From Lachnospiraceae bacterium (lineage in GTDB: Bacteria > Bacillota > Clostridia > Lachnospirales > Lachnospiraceae): a DNA stretch of 60,090 bases. The stretch spans positions 1-60,090 of the forward strand of contig JAGAIZ010000026.1 of NCBI GenBank assembly GCA_017626325.1. Direction: 5' to 3'. Position numbers and translations under genes: made by a program. This document shows positions 1-8,758 of this stretch, in pieces. The notes beneath the pieces were generated by a model that did no database searches, was not told the origin of the DNA, and saw only the letters and a program-made list of their open reading frames with translations. Each line of letters begins with the position of its first letter. The stretch's first letter is position 1.

Positions 1-181
1 CACAGCCGCGCTTTCGCTCCGTTCCAGACGCAGCGGATACTAGGCTCGAAAAAACCTCGCCAAGTACCGGCGTCTTCCAAGGGGCTGCTTATGGTTATGC
101 AATTTGCACAATTAAAGTTATGTTGTGAAGAGTTTCGCAAATGCCTAAATACCATGTAAACATATAAGGAGCGTGTCCTGA
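1..181. other. Intergenic leader with a hairpin, upstream of the HD-GYP gene
   Basis: No gene was found here. Positions 26-75 can fold into an interrupted hairpin: AGACGC (26-31) pairs with GCGTCT (70-75), CGG (34-36) with CCG (67-69), and AGG (42-44) with CCT (55-57). It does not match the c-di-GMP riboswitch cores I know, although an HD-GYP protein follows. The next gene has a clear ribosome site AAGGAG at 166-171, ten bases before its ATG. Confidence 0.35.
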
Positions 182-1528
182 ATGATCTATAATATTGATT
201 TTGAATTGGTTGGGGTAATCTATCTCTTAGTCCTATATGGCGCTTTGTGCATATACTATTCTGATCAATCGGAGGTTAATAAAAGATTTAAGGTACTGGT
301 AAGATATATAATTGCTACGGAAATCATGGATATTGTGACCGCTGTCACAATCAGCTTCGGAAATGCCATACCGCCGGTATTAAATATGGCATTAAATACA
401 GTTTATTTTGCCTTAACATTTTGTCTCGGATATATTTTTGTGCGGTATGTTGAAAGCTATGTTTATCAGACAGAAACTGACAGGATAACTTTACTGGTAA
501 ACAGGACTGTTTTACTGTTGCAGATGGCTCTCTTATTGGTAAACCTGTTTACCGGATTTATCTTTCGCTTTGACGAAAATGGCAGGTACATTCACGGAAA
601 CATCTATTTACTTGTATATCTTGTGCCGATCTATTTTATCTGCTTTGCGGCAGGCGTATTGTTAAATAAACGGAAGCTGTTCAAAAGAAAGCAGAAGGTT
701 TCAATTGGTGTGTATATTTTGATGTGCGTGCTTGGACCATTGATTCAGATGTTAATCTTTCCGAATGTTTTGCTGGGATTATTCACTCCTTCGATCGCGG
801 CTTTGATTATTTTATTTTCCATGGAGACGCCGGATTATCAGATGCTTATGAAAACGCTTGCAGAGCTTCATGAGCTGAAAAGAAATCTGCAAAACGAAGT
901 AAAGAGACAGACAAAGGCCGCGGAAGACAGAAGAGAAAAGGTAGAGCGGTTATCACAGCAGGTAATACTGACACTTGCAAAGACGATCGACGCGAAGGAT
1001 ACATATACAAACGGTCATTCCGAGAGAGTGGCGAATTATTCGAGGGAAATCGCCAAAAGAATGGGGCTGTCTGAGAACGAACAGCACGAGATTTACTATA
1101 TGGGACTTTTGCATGATATCGGAAAAATAGGAATATCGGACGCTATTATAAACAAGACGGAAAAGCTTACGGACGAGGAGTATCGGATGATACTGAAGCA
1201 TCCGGAAATAGGGGAAGACATTTTAAAATGTATATCGGAAATCCCGGATATCTCAGTCGGAGCAAAATTCCATCATGAAAAATATGATGGTTCCGGCTAT
1301 CCTGACGGCGTATCGGGGGAGGATATACCGCTTCAGGCAAGAATCATAGGAATTGCGGACGCTTATGATGCCATGGCGTCAAAGAGAAGCTATCGCGACG
1401 TTTTACCGCAGGAGGTGGTCCGTGCAGAAATTTTAAAAGGAAAAGGAACACAGTTTGACCCAATGTGCGCGGATATATTGCTGGAAATGATCGATGCGGA
1501 TAAAGCGTATCAGATGAGAGAAAATTAG
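182..1528 (+). CDS. Membrane-anchored HD-GYP domain protein (probable cyclic-di-GMP phosphodiesterase)
   Basis: The 448-residue protein has about six or seven hydrophobic segments in residues 10-212, a coiled linker (about 225-260) and a C-terminal HD-GYP domain. The domain keeps the metal and signature residues: the HD pair in LLHDIGKIG (311-312), HHEKYDGSGYPDG near 364-376, and the IADAYDAM segment. HD-GYP proteins usually hydrolyse cyclic di-GMP to GMP. The N-terminal membrane part probably senses a signal, but I do not recognise its ligand. The gene stands alone and is convergent with the dCMP deaminase gene. Start: ATG after AAGGAG. Enzyme class is secure; substrate is inferred from the family. 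Confidence 0.9.
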   Translation: MIYNIDFELVGVIYLLVLYGALCIYYSDQSEVNKRFKVLVRYIIATEIMDIVTAVTISFGNAIPPVLNMALNTVYFALTFCLGYIFVRYVESYVYQTETDRITLLVNRTVLLLQMALLLVNLFTGFIFRFDENGRYIHGNIYLLVYLVPIYFICFAAGVLLNKRKLFKRKQKVSIGVYILMCVLGPLIQMLIFPNVLLGLFTPSIAALIILFSMETPDYQMLMKTLAELHELKRNLQNEVKRQTKAAEDRREKVERLSQQVILTLAKTIDAKDTYTNGHSERVANYSREIAKRMGLSENEQHEIYYMGLLHDIGKIGISDAIINKTEKLTDEEYRMILKHPEIGEDILKCISEIPDISVGAKFHHEKYDGSGYPDGVSGEDIPLQARIIGIADAYDAMASKRSYRDVLPQEVVRAEILKGKGTQFDPMCADILLEMIDADKAYQMREN

Positions 1529-1569
1529 GCCGGCGTTCGGTTAAAACATCCGGCCTGACTGCCAGTACA

Positions 1570-2064
1570 CTAGTACCCCATCGTTCCGTCAACAGACTCG
1601 TCATTGTCTATCCATTCCTGCACCGGAATCCTGCGGTAATCATTCTCCGTATCCCTGATATACACGGTCTCGATGCCCGCGTTGATGATCATTCGCTTAC
1701 ACATGGAGCAACTGCAGGAATTGTTCACATATTCCCCTGTCTCTGCCTCCACGCCCACCAGATACAGGGCGCTGCCAATCATCTTATCCCTGGAAGCGCT
1801 GATAATCGCATTGGCTTCCGCATGGACGCTTCTGCACAACTCGTAGCGCTCACCTCTGGGAATGGCTTTCTTGATGCGGATGCACTCGCCCATATCAGAG
1901 CAGTTCTTCCTGCCTCTCGGCGCCCCCACATATCCTGTGGAAATCACCTCGTCATTTTTCACAATCACAGCCCCGTAGTGCCGTCTTAAGCAGGTGGAAC
2001 GCTGCGACACCATTTTCGCCAGATCCAGATAATAATTGACCTTGTCACGTCTTTCCATATCCAT
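1570..2064 (-). CDS. Deoxycytidylate (dCMP) deaminase family protein
   Basis: A 164-residue zinc-dependent deaminase of the ComEB/dCMP deaminase group, which converts dCMP to dUMP for thymidylate synthesis. The zinc and proton-shuttle motif HAEANAI is at about residue 80, and two further cysteine ligands lie in CSCSMCKR. The usual proline of the PCxxC motif is a serine here. The upstream segment LRRHYGAVIVKNDEVISTGY and the GAPRG loop are typical of the family. AAAGGA stands ahead of the ATG. The next upstream gene on this strand, argC, is 44 bases away, so the two may be co-transcribed without being functionally linked. Confidence 0.88.
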   Translation of the reverse strand: MDMERRDKVNYYLDLAKMVSQRSTCLRRHYGAVIVKNDEVISTGYVGAPRGRKNCSDMGECIRIKKAIPRGERYELCRSVHAEANAIISASRDKMIGSALYLVGVEAETGEYVNNSCSCSMCKRMIINAGIETVYIRDTENDYRRIPVQEWIDNDESVDGTMGY

Positions 2065-2108
2065 ACATTTCCTTTCTTACAAGATTGCCCTGCTGTCTCA
2101 GGCTCTCC

Positions 2109-3176
2109 TTACGGGAACATGGGTACAAGCTCCAGTCCCTCGCTCTCCCTGAAACCAAAGAGCAGATTCATATTCTGTACCGCCTGTCCGGCCGCGCCTT
2201 TGACCAGATTATCCAGCGCGCCCATCATAATGATGCGCCCTGTCCTTTCGTCGATAACGAAATTCACATCCACATAGTTGCTGCCCTCTACCCATTTGGT
2301 CTCCGGGCAGACCCCCTTTTCCAGTACACGGACGAATTTCTCTTCCTTATAATATTGATCGTATACCGCCTTAACCTCTTCATAAGAGGGCAGTCCCATG
2401 CTGCCGTCCGCTTTCTGCACAGGCTTTAATTTCGCGTATTCAGTCACCAAAATACCCCTGTTCATGGGTACCAGATGAGGCGTAAAGTTTAACACAAGCG
2501 ACTTTCCTGCGGCATAGCCTAACTGTTCCTCGATTTCCGGCGTATGCCTGTGGCTTGCCACGCCGTAAGCCTTGATATTCTCATTCACTTCACAGTACAG
2601 GTTAGGCACCTTCGCGCCCCGTCCCGCGCCGGATGTCCCGCTCTTGGCATCGATAATCAGCGTGTCTGCGTCAATCAGCCCTTCTTTCACAAGAGGATAC
2701 GCCGTCAGAATGGAACAAGTGGTATAACAGCCCGGATTCGCCACAAGACGCGCCTTCTTCACCGCTTCTCTGTTAATCTCGCAGAGTCCGTAGACCGCTT
2801 CCTCTATATACTGGGGCGACTTATGTTCGATGCCGTACCATTTCTCATAGACCGCCACGTCCTTAATCCTGTAATCCGCGCTTAAATCAACAATCTTTAC
2901 CTTAGATAAAATATCGTCGTTCATCATGGACGCGCAAAAGCCCTGCGGCGTCGCCGTAAAAATCACATCCACCTGATTGGCCAATTCTTCCATATTATCA
3001 TCCAGGCACTTATCATCCACGATTTCAAACATGTTCTGATACACCTGCGCATATTTCTGGTCAATATAACTTCTGGAGCCGTACCACTTAATCTCTGCCT
3101 CTTTATGCGCCGTAAGAAGTCTAACCAACTCCCCGCCCGCATAGCCTGTCGCTCCGATAATTCCTGCTTTAATCAT
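2109..3176 (-). CDS. argC: N-acetyl-gamma-glutamyl-phosphate reductase
   Basis: ArgC catalyses the NADPH-dependent third step of arginine biosynthesis, reducing N-acetylglutamyl phosphate to the semialdehyde. The protein opens with the Rossmann motif GIIGATGYAGGELVRLL. The catalytic cysteine lies in VANPGCYTT. Length is 355 residues, normal for the family. I chose the ATG at 3176 because AAAGGCGG lies eight bases upstream and the Rossmann fold starts directly; the open frame extends 17 codons further without conserved sequence. The gene is divergent from argG across a region with ArgR-type sites. No other arg genes are adjacent. Confidence 0.95.
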   Translation of the reverse strand: MIKAGIIGATGYAGGELVRLLTAHKEAEIKWYGSRSYIDQKYAQVYQNMFEIVDDKCLDDNMEELANQVDVIFTATPQGFCASMMNDDILSKVKIVDLSADYRIKDVAVYEKWYGIEHKSPQYIEEAVYGLCEINREAVKKARLVANPGCYTTCSILTAYPLVKEGLIDADTLIIDAKSGTSGAGRGAKVPNLYCEVNENIKAYGVASHRHTPEIEEQLGYAAGKSLVLNFTPHLVPMNRGILVTEYAKLKPVQKADGSMGLPSYEEVKAVYDQYYKEEKFVRVLEKGVCPETKWVEGSNYVDVNFVIDERTGRIIMMGALDNLVKGAAGQAVQNMNLLFGFRESEGLELVPMFP

Positions 3177-3244
3177 TGTCTTATCCGCCTTTCTTCTAAA
3201 GAGCAGGCTGCCGCCTGCTATAAACATACTATACCACGCGGATG

Positions 3245-3364
3245 TTATTCTGTCAGTATCATTTCTATAGGGCGGACGCCCAACACTCTTCCGGTTTCCT
3301 CTGACAGCTTTACCGCGCCTGTGATATCCTCATTCATCTCACATTTCGTATAATCATACGACAT
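3245..3364 (-). CDS. Possible 39-residue small protein or leader peptide upstream of argC
   Basis: A short open frame reads on the minus strand from ATG at 3364 to TAA at 3245, ending 68 bases before argC. Its C-terminal half (NEDITGAVKLSEETGRVLG, then VRPIEMILTE) has a protein-like mix of residues. I do not recognise it. No strong ribosome binding site precedes the first ATG, and an internal ATG at residue 10 is an alternative start. It could be a conserved small protein, an arginine-responsive leader peptide, or a remnant. Confidence is low. Confidence 0.35.
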   Translation of the reverse strand: MSYDYTKCEMNEDITGAVKLSEETGRVLGVRPIEMILTE

Positions 3365-3367
3365 TTC

Positions 3368-3442
3368 TGCATAATATGCAACCGCTTTTTGTTTTTATGC
3401 ATATTTTCCGTAAATATTCATTGAAATATGCATAAATTTGCA
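3368..3442. promoter_or_regulatory. Candidate ArgR operator sites between argC and argG
   Basis: Two AT-rich sites resemble arginine-repressor boxes (TGMATWWWWATKCA). TGCATAAATTTGCA at 3429-3442 differs at one position and abuts the argG -35 element. TGCATAATATGCA at 3368-3380 is a perfect palindrome one base too short, next to the start of the small frame before argC. The word ATATGCATAAA occurs in both orientations in this interval. Arginine repression of both genes is inferred from this placement. Confidence 0.5.
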
Positions 3443-3443
3443 C

Positions 3444-3472
3444 TTGCATTCTGCTCGGTCTTGTTGTATATT
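3444..3472 (+). promoter_or_regulatory. Promoter of argG
   Basis: TTGCAT (3444-3449) and TATATT (3467-3472) are separated by 17 bases, a good vegetative-type promoter. Transcription would begin near 3479 and leave a leader of about 105 bases before argG. The ArgR-like site at 3429-3442 lies directly upstream. Confidence 0.6.
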
Positions 3473-3489
3473 GTTTAAGGACGAAAAAA

Positions 3490-3534
3490 GCAGCGTCTGC
3501 ACCCCGGTCTGAAGAGCCGATGGGGTTACGCTGC
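3490..3534 (+). promoter_or_regulatory. Stable hairpin in the argG 5' leader
   Basis: GCAGCGT (3490-3496) pairs with ACGCTGC (3528-3534), and ACCCC (3501-3505) with GGGGT (3522-3526). GG/CC plus a short inner helix caps the stem. No U-tract follows, so it is not a simple terminator. It could stabilise the mRNA or be part of a cis-regulatory RNA. I do not recognise a named riboswitch or T-box motif in it. Confidence 0.45.
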
Positions 3535-3583
3535 ATACATACTGATACTATTATATTTTATACCATTGACGGAGGAATCAATC

Positions 3584-4807
3584 ATGAAAGAAAAAGTTAT
3601 TCTTGCCTATTCCGGCGGACTGGATACCACAGTTATCATCCCCTGGTTAAAAGAAAATTTCGACTACGAGGTTATCTGCGTATGCGGTAACTGCGGTCAG
3701 GCGGAGGAACTGGACGGCTTAGAGGAGCGCGCTTTATCCAGCGGCGCTTCCAAGCTCTACATCGAAGATCTGACAGACGAGTTCTGCGACGACTTCATCG
3801 TACCCTGCGTACAGGCTCACGCCGTTTATGAGAACAAATATCTCCTTGGCACTTCCATGGCAAGACCTGTCATCGCCAAGAAATTAGTAGAAATCGCCCG
3901 CAAGGAAGGCGCAACCGCCATCTGCCACGGCGCAACCGGCAAGGGCAACGACCAGATCCGTTTCGAGCTGGGCATCAAAGCGCTGGCTCCCGACTTAAAG
4001 ATCATCGCTGCATGGCGAAACGAGAAGTGGACTTTGAATTCCCGTGAGGAAGAGATCGAATACTGCCGTCAGCACGGCATCAACCTGCCCTTCTCCGCAG
4101 ACAACAGCTACAGCCGTGACCGTAACTTATGGCACATCAGCCACGAGGGCTTAGAGTTGGAGGATCCTGCCAACGAGCCCAACTACGAGCACCTGTTAGT
4201 GCTTGGCACGACTCCTGAGAAAGCTCCCGAAGAGGGCGAGTACGTAACCATGACTTTTGAAAAGGGCGTTCCTACCTCTGTAAACGGCAAGCAGATGAAG
4301 GTTTCCGAAATCATCGCTGCCTTAAATGAATTAGGCGGCAAGCACGGTATCGGCATCGTGGATATCGTTGAGAACCGTGTGGTTGGTATGAAGTCCCGCG
4401 GCGTCTATGAGACTCCCGGCGGCACGATCCTCTACGAAGCGCACCAGCAGTTGGAGGAGCTGATCCTCGACCGCGATACCTACGCGCTCAAAGCCGACAT
4501 GGGCAACAAGTTCGCTCAGATCGTATACGAAGGCAAATGGTTCACACCGCTTCGCGAAGCGGTACAGGCCTTCATCGAGTCCACACAGAAATATGTGACG
4601 GGCGAAGTAAAATTCAAGCTCTACAAAGGCAATATCATCAAGGCGGGCACTACCTCTCCGTACTCTCTCTACAATGAGAGCATCGCTTCCTTCACCACCG
4701 GCGATCTGTACGACCACCACGACGCAGAGGGCTTCATCAACCTCTTTGGTTTATCCAGCAAGGTGCGTGCGATGAAAATGCAGGAGAACGGCGAGAAGCT
4801 GATTTAA
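3584..4807 (+). CDS. argG: Argininosuccinate synthase
   Basis: ArgG joins citrulline and aspartate with ATP to form argininosuccinate, the penultimate arginine step. The 407-residue protein begins with the ATP pyrophosphatase loop [11 protein letters not shown]. Other family segments are [27 protein letters not shown] and the [17 protein letters not shown] stretch. The ATG at 3584 is preceded by GGAGG at 3571-3575. A TTG at 3566 in the same frame is an unlikely start. The gene has its own promoter, leader hairpin and terminator. argH is not in the window. Confidence 0.96.
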   Translation: MKEKVILAYSGGLDTTVIIPWLKENFDYEVICVCGNCGQAEELDGLEERALSSGASKLYIEDLTDEFCDDFIVPCVQAHAVYENKYLLGTSMARPVIAKKLVEIARKEGATAICHGATGKGNDQIRFELGIKALAPDLKIIAAWRNEKWTLNSREEEIEYCRQHGINLPFSADNSYSRDRNLWHISHEGLELEDPANEPNYEHLLVLGTTPEKAPEEGEYVTMTFEKGVPTSVNGKQMKVSEIIAALNELGGKHGIGIVDIVENRVVGMKSRGVYETPGGTILYEAHQQLEELILDRDTYALKADMGNKFAQIVYEGKWFTPLREAVQAFIESTQKYVTGEVKFKLYKGNIIKAGTTSPYSLYNESIASFTTGDLYDHHDAEGFINLFGLSSKVRAMKMQENGEKLI

Positions 4808-4894
4808 GCGCCGTTTCTGCCCGAAGGCGGAGTTCTTTACACAGCCCGGCCTTTGGAATGCTCCCGCTTATCATAAAAACGATAAAAACGTAGA

Positions 4895-4932
4895 AGAATG
4901 TCCTGCAATTTCGTGGGACATTCTTTTTTTTT
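4895..4932 (+). terminator. Rho-independent terminator after argG
   Basis: AGAATGTCC (4895-4903) pairs with GGACATTCT (4916-4924). The stem is followed by an unbroken run of nine T residues (4924-4932). Confidence 0.85.
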
Positions 4933-4958
4933 CAAATTTAATGTGCTATGATAATGAT

Positions 4959-5252
4959 ATGAATGCGATCCACTTACTTATTATATATTTTATTATCATA
5001 AATTTAATCAGCTTTATGGCTATGGGTATTGATAAACGCAGGGCAGTCAAGCATGTCTGGCGGATTCCTGAATCCACGCTGTTTGTGCTGGCCATTATCG
5101 GCGGCAGCATCGGCTCTATCGCGGGCATGCAGCTCTTCCGTCACAAGACAAGGCACTGGTACTTCGTCTACGGAATGCCTGCCATCCTGATCGTGCAGAT
5201 TATCATTACGCTGGCACTTGTCTTGTCGCCCATAGAATTTCTGGTCATGTGA
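4959..5252 (+). CDS. DUF1294 family small membrane protein
   Basis: A roughly 97-residue protein with three or four hydrophobic segments. The family signature is the cytoplasmic stretch MGIDKRRAVKHVWRIPE followed by the glycine-rich IIGGSIGSIAGMQLFRHKT. The function of DUF1294 proteins is not established. An ATG at 4941 in the same frame is an alternative start; neither site has a strong ribosome binding sequence. It follows the argG terminator and sits 66 bases before the LytTR regulator gene. Confidence 0.75.
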   Translation: MNAIHLLIIYFIIINLISFMAMGIDKRRAVKHVWRIPESTLFVLAIIGGSIGSIAGMQLFRHKTRHWYFVYGMPAILIVQIIITLALVLSPIEFLVM

Positions 5253-5318
5253 TGCCAGCATATATTCTTACAAGAACAATATATCTATAATAAACGATAA
5301 AGAAAAGAGGTATTCGCA

Positions 5319-6098
5319 ATGCATATCGCAGTATGTGATGATAACGTAGCGGACAGAAAACAGATGGAGCGCCTGCTGCAGCGCGCTTCAGACCGGAGAA
5401 TCCATACGACGGGCGTCTTCTATATCGATTCCTACGGCAATGTGGAGGCCGTCATGCGCTCCCCCATGCTCTACGATGCTTTCTTCATTGATATGACGAC
5501 GGGGCCTGTCAACGGCTTCCAGCTTGCCCGCAAACTGATCGACGCCGGCGTGACCGCGCCCATCGTCCTTTGCATCTCCACCATCGATTATCCCGCCATC
5601 ATTGAAGCGGCGATCGCCGAAGTGCCGGCAGACGGCATCGAGAACTCCAACCACGATATTCTGCGCCGCCAATTGAAAACACAGATCCGGTTCTTACAGA
5701 AACAGATCAAGGTAGCCGAGTTGGAGGAGATATTGAACTATGCTATTGATATCAAATCCAAAACGATTCCCACCATCGAACTGCGCGGCGAGCAGGATAC
5801 TCTGTACGTATATGAAGATGAGATCCTCTACGCGGTCAAAGCGGGGAACTATTCCCATGTCGTACTGACCGAGAACCGTACGATCGATATTCTGGGTAAT
5901 ATTCTGAATCTCTATTCCCAGGTGCAGGGCTTCGAACACTTTATTCCTGTTTCAGAGCAGGTTTTCATCAACATAGCCCATGTGACGAAGCTTTCTTTGC
6001 TGAAGCTTGAGATGAAGGACAGGCGCCGCTTTACCGTATCGCCCTTAACCGTACCTTCATTAAAAAGGGCGCTTGAAAAATATCAAAGCACCCTCTGA
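5319..6098 (+). CDS. LytTR-family response regulator (AgrA/LytR type)
   Basis: A 259-residue transcription regulator with an N-terminal receiver domain (about 1-125) and a C-terminal LytTR DNA-binding domain (about 155-255). The acidic pair is in AVCDDN (residues 7-8) and the phospho-acceptor aspartate in FFIDMTTGP. The conserved receiver lysine is not obvious: the expected segment reads VPADGIENSN, so signalling may be atypical. No sensor kinase is adjacent. LytTR regulators bind direct repeats upstream of target genes. AGAGG precedes the ATG. Its targets are unknown. Confidence 0.85.
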   Translation: MHIAVCDDNVADRKQMERLLQRASDRRIHTTGVFYIDSYGNVEAVMRSPMLYDAFFIDMTTGPVNGFQLARKLIDAGVTAPIVLCISTIDYPAIIEAAIAEVPADGIENSNHDILRRQLKTQIRFLQKQIKVAELEEILNYAIDIKSKTIPTIELRGEQDTLYVYEDEILYAVKAGNYSHVVLTENRTIDILGNILNLYSQVQGFEHFIPVSEQVFINIAHVTKLSLLKLEMKDRRRFTVSPLTVPSLKRALEKYQSTL

Positions 6099-6155
6099 CT
6101 CAAAACATTATATTCATAAAGTAATATCCCCCACGGGCTGCATGGAACCGCATCG

Positions 6156-6995
6156 CTACAGCGTTACGATCACGCCTCCGTCATTGGCATACATACTGCT
6201 GATACCAGCCGTGTCCATAATAACCACGTCCCGGTAAGCCGCTCTCTTCTCCATCAGCCTGCGCATATATTCCGCGCGTTCCGGGCAATTACAATGGCTG
6301 ATCATCAGCGTTCTCTTCTGCGGTTCCTTCACATCCGCCACAATACAGTCCGCCATTTTGGCGAGCGCTTTGTTGATGCCGATCGCCTGCCCTTTCTGCT
6401 CAATCACGCCCAAATTCCCGACCATGACGGGCTTAATATTCAATGTGGACGCTACGAATGCTTTCACGCCGCTCAACCGGCCATTCTTGCGAAGCGTCTC
6501 CAGATTGTCCAGCACAAAATAAGTGCGCATCTGACGTTTGAACTTCTCCACACTGTCTACCGTCTCTTCAAAGCTAAGCCCGGCTTCCTTATACTCCATA
6601 ATCTTCATGGCAAGCTGGGTCTCTCCACAGCTTGCGGATTCAGAGTCCACTACATGAATTTTCTTTGCACCGTATTTCTCTTCATAAAGCTTCTTACCCA
6701 GTTCTGCGCTGTTATAACTGCCGCTTAAGTGAGAAGACAAAGTTACGACATACACCTCGTCCGCCGCATCATAATAAGCCTCTCTGAATCTTTCAGGAGA
6801 CGGACAACTGGATTTCGGACAGACAGGACAGCCGGCAACCTTCAACAGAAACTCTTTCTGATCAAAGTGTTCGTCGTCTAATCTCTCATAATCGTCTCCC
6901 ACCTGCAATGTCAGCGGGATAATCTGGAATCTGTTGTCATTCTTATATTTCTCAGGCAGTTCACAGCAACTGTCTACTATTATCTTATAATTCAT
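6156..6995 (-). CDS. DegV family fatty-acid-binding protein
   Basis: A 279-residue DegV protein. Family members bind a fatty acid and can serve as FakB-like subunits that present it to the kinase FakA. Typical features are the opening YKIIVDSCCELP, the lipid-headgroup loop VTLSSHLSGSYNSA, and the VVDSESASCG segment. I chose the ATG at 6995, preceded by GGAGG; the longer frame begins with non-conserved residues. No fakA is nearby. The fatty acid specificity cannot be read from sequence. Confidence 0.9.
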   Translation of the reverse strand: MNYKIIVDSCCELPEKYKNDNRFQIIPLTLQVGDDYERLDDEHFDQKEFLLKVAGCPVCPKSSCPSPERFREAYYDAADEVYVVTLSSHLSGSYNSAELGKKLYEEKYGAKKIHVVDSESASCGETQLAMKIMEYKEAGLSFEETVDSVEKFKRQMRTYFVLDNLETLRKNGRLSGVKAFVASTLNIKPVMVGNLGVIEQKGQAIGINKALAKMADCIVADVKEPQKRTLMISHCNCPERAEYMRRLMEKRAAYRDVVIMDTAGISSMYANDGGVIVTL

Positions 6996-7084
6996 AAGAC
7001 CTCCGCAACCATTCAATGTAGTTTTCATTACCACTTATGATAACATAGTTTGTCACATGTTGTAAATATGTTTTACCAAAGTTA

Positions 7085-7113
7085 TTACTATTGTTTCTAT
7101 AATATGATATAAT
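7085..7113 (+). promoter_or_regulatory. Promoter of the DUF5721 gene
   Basis: TTACTA (7085-7090) and TATAAT (7108-7113) are separated by 17 bases in an AT-rich divergent interval. The coding start is about 50 bases downstream. Confidence 0.55.
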
Positions 7114-7164
7114 GAGTCTTGCGGCGGCTTGCGCCAACATTTACTCTGCAATCGGAGGATTTAT

Positions 7165-7668
7165 ATGATCGCTTTGAAAATAATGAATGTGAAACAATTT
7201 ATGGGAAAATTGCTGACAGGAGATGATTTCGATACATTTCTTTTAGAAGAAGCTTCGATCCGTACTTACAATACTTTTGTAATCGACGGACACCAGAATA
7301 AAGATTTCTATACTTCTGAGGAGTGGGAGGATCAGAGTATCCGTCCTTATGACTTATCTACATGGAAAACAATCCGGCCAATCTGCTTCCAGCTTATCAA
7401 AGGAAAGCATACCCCCGCCGCGTTCCAATTCGTGCTGCACCTGATGCCGGAGTATACGGCGTCTGTTCTCCACAAAGGCGATACGGCAATATCTCCGCAG
7501 CAGATCAGGGCTTTCGTTCTCAATATTAAATACGACGGCGCTGTGCTTACCTTAGTGACCGGAACTGCCCTGCACACCTTTCTGCCGGATAAAACGCCCG
7601 ACAGCTTATGGGATCAGGCCGTCAGGCAGTTTCTGACCAAAAGAGAGATAGCATATGAGGAACTTTAG
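7165..7668 (+). CDS. DUF5721 family protein
   Basis: A 167-residue soluble protein that I recognise as the DUF5721 family, found mainly in Lachnospiraceae. The opening MIALKIMNVKQFMGKLLTGD and the segment WKTIRPICFQLIKGKHTP are characteristic. No function is established. The family's conservation and the separate promoter suggest a housekeeping or regulatory role, which is inference. Start chosen at 7165 after GGAGG. Its last codons form part of a terminator hairpin shared with the convergent gene. Confidence 0.8.
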   Translation: MIALKIMNVKQFMGKLLTGDDFDTFLLEEASIRTYNTFVIDGHQNKDFYTSEEWEDQSIRPYDLSTWKTIRPICFQLIKGKHTPAAFQFVLHLMPEYTASVLHKGDTAISPQQIRAFVLNIKYDGAVLTLVTGTALHTFLPDKTPDSLWDQAVRQFLTKREIAYEEL

Positions 7669-7686
7669 TCCCTCACCGCTATCTCT
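7644..7686. terminator. Bidirectional terminator between convergent genes
   Basis: AGAGATAGC (7644-7652) pairs with GCTATCTCT (7678-7686), with GAGG/CCTC extending the stem inside. The left arm is coding sequence of the DUF5721 gene. The T-run (CTTTT) is better on the minus strand, so it mainly serves the convergent operon. Confidence 0.6.
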
Positions 7687-7692
7687 GTCTTT

Positions 7693-8064
7693 CTACCAAT
7701 ATCTGTAATTTCCGTAGGTGAACGCCACATCTGCCGCCGCCATCACCATAGCGAATAACAGCATCCCGCCCAGCATGAATACGGCAGGAACATCATACCG
7801 GAACCTGTATTCGCCATTCCGGCTCCTGTAGTTCTCCACCAGAATCTCTATTCCCAGCAGAATGAAGCAGACAGGCCAGCAGCGGAATATCACATGATAC
7901 GGAAGCTCAGGCACAAAAATATGTACCAGAAACAGTACGCCGTAGCAGATCAGCATAAGCCCAAATGTCACAGACCCCACTCTCCGCGCGTACACTTTAT
8001 TCCTGCCGCTTTCTTTGTTATTATCTTCTATTTCTTTACCATTTGTTTGTAAATATTGTTCCAT
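7693..8064 (-). CDS. Small membrane protein, last gene of the ECF sigma operon
   Basis: A 123-residue protein with a charged N-terminus of about 25 residues, then four hydrophobic segments in two pairs around a charged loop (NYRSRNGEYRFRYD). The layout resembles the membrane part of LiaF/LiaI-like or DUF5668-type cell-envelope stress proteins, but no diagnostic motif is present. It is the most distal gene of sigma - anti-sigma - membrane protein - membrane protein. A role in envelope stress is inferred from context. Confidence 0.6.
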   Translation of the reverse strand: MEQYLQTNGKEIEDNNKESGRNKVYARRVGSVTFGLMLICYGVLFLVHIFVPELPYHVIFRCWPVCFILLGIEILVENYRSRNGEYRFRYDVPAVFMLGGMLLFAMVMAAADVAFTYGNYRYW

Positions 8065-8118
8065 GCTTTGCCCTCTCTTCCGGTCTTATCAATCCATCAG
8101 TCTTACCCGGCACAGAGT

Positions 8119-8712
8119 TTATTCCTCTTTGCCTGCCGCCTGCTGCTCTGCATTATTATTGTTATCAACGTTTATCTCAATATACTTCTCCGCATTCTCT
8201 GCCTTCCGGCCGCGCAGCATCCTGACGCCGCCCCAGATAATAGCAATGCCGATAAGGAATCTGGGCGCTTCATCCTTTACGAAGTAATAAGCGCTTCTTA
8301 AATACTCATTGTCCCAGCCAAAGATTTCCAACAGAAGGCTGAAGCCTACATTGATCATCATAATAACGCCGACGACAATAAGCAGTACCGCCACAATTAA
8401 CCGTCCTCTGCTATCCAGTCTGAACCTGACAGCCTCCAGATTATCAAACCCAAACAGATACTTGTCTTCCAATGCCATAAACGCGTCGTCATCCATGCCT
8501 CTTACGTTATGCGCGTGGAAAAAGCAATATATGTATATCGTAATGCATATAACGGACAGCACGTCAATGTTCGTAAAGGCGGTCACGGCAATGCTCAGCA
8601 TAAAGGCAAGCATCAGGCTCAGCCCCATCTTCATAAAACCCATATACATTTCTCCGGCTCCCGGTATAAAAGAAAATATAAACAGCCAGAATTTACTATT
8701 CTTTTTCTTCAT
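8119..8712 (-). CDS. TM2-like multi-pass membrane protein
   Basis: A 197-residue protein. The first membrane hairpin carries a TM2-like pattern (FSFIPGAGEMYMGFMKMG), two further hydrophobic segments lie near 85-110 and 145-160, and the tail is acidic and asparagine-rich. The start is uncertain between two adjacent ATGs at 8715 and 8712; GGAGG lies five and eight bases upstream respectively, and I take 8712. It sits in the putative envelope-stress operon behind the ECF sigma and anti-sigma genes. Its function is unknown. Confidence 0.65.
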   Translation of the reverse strand: MKKKNSKFWLFIFSFIPGAGEMYMGFMKMGLSLMLAFMLSIAVTAFTNIDVLSVICITIYIYCFFHAHNVRGMDDDAFMALEDKYLFGFDNLEAVRFRLDSRGRLIVAVLLIVVGVIMMINVGFSLLLEIFGWDNEYLRSAYYFVKDEAPRFLIGIAIIWGGVRMLRGRKAENAEKYIEINVDNNNNAEQQAAGKEE

Positions 8713-8758
8713 CATTTCATCCTCCATTTTCATAACGATAGTGATATCCAATTACAGC

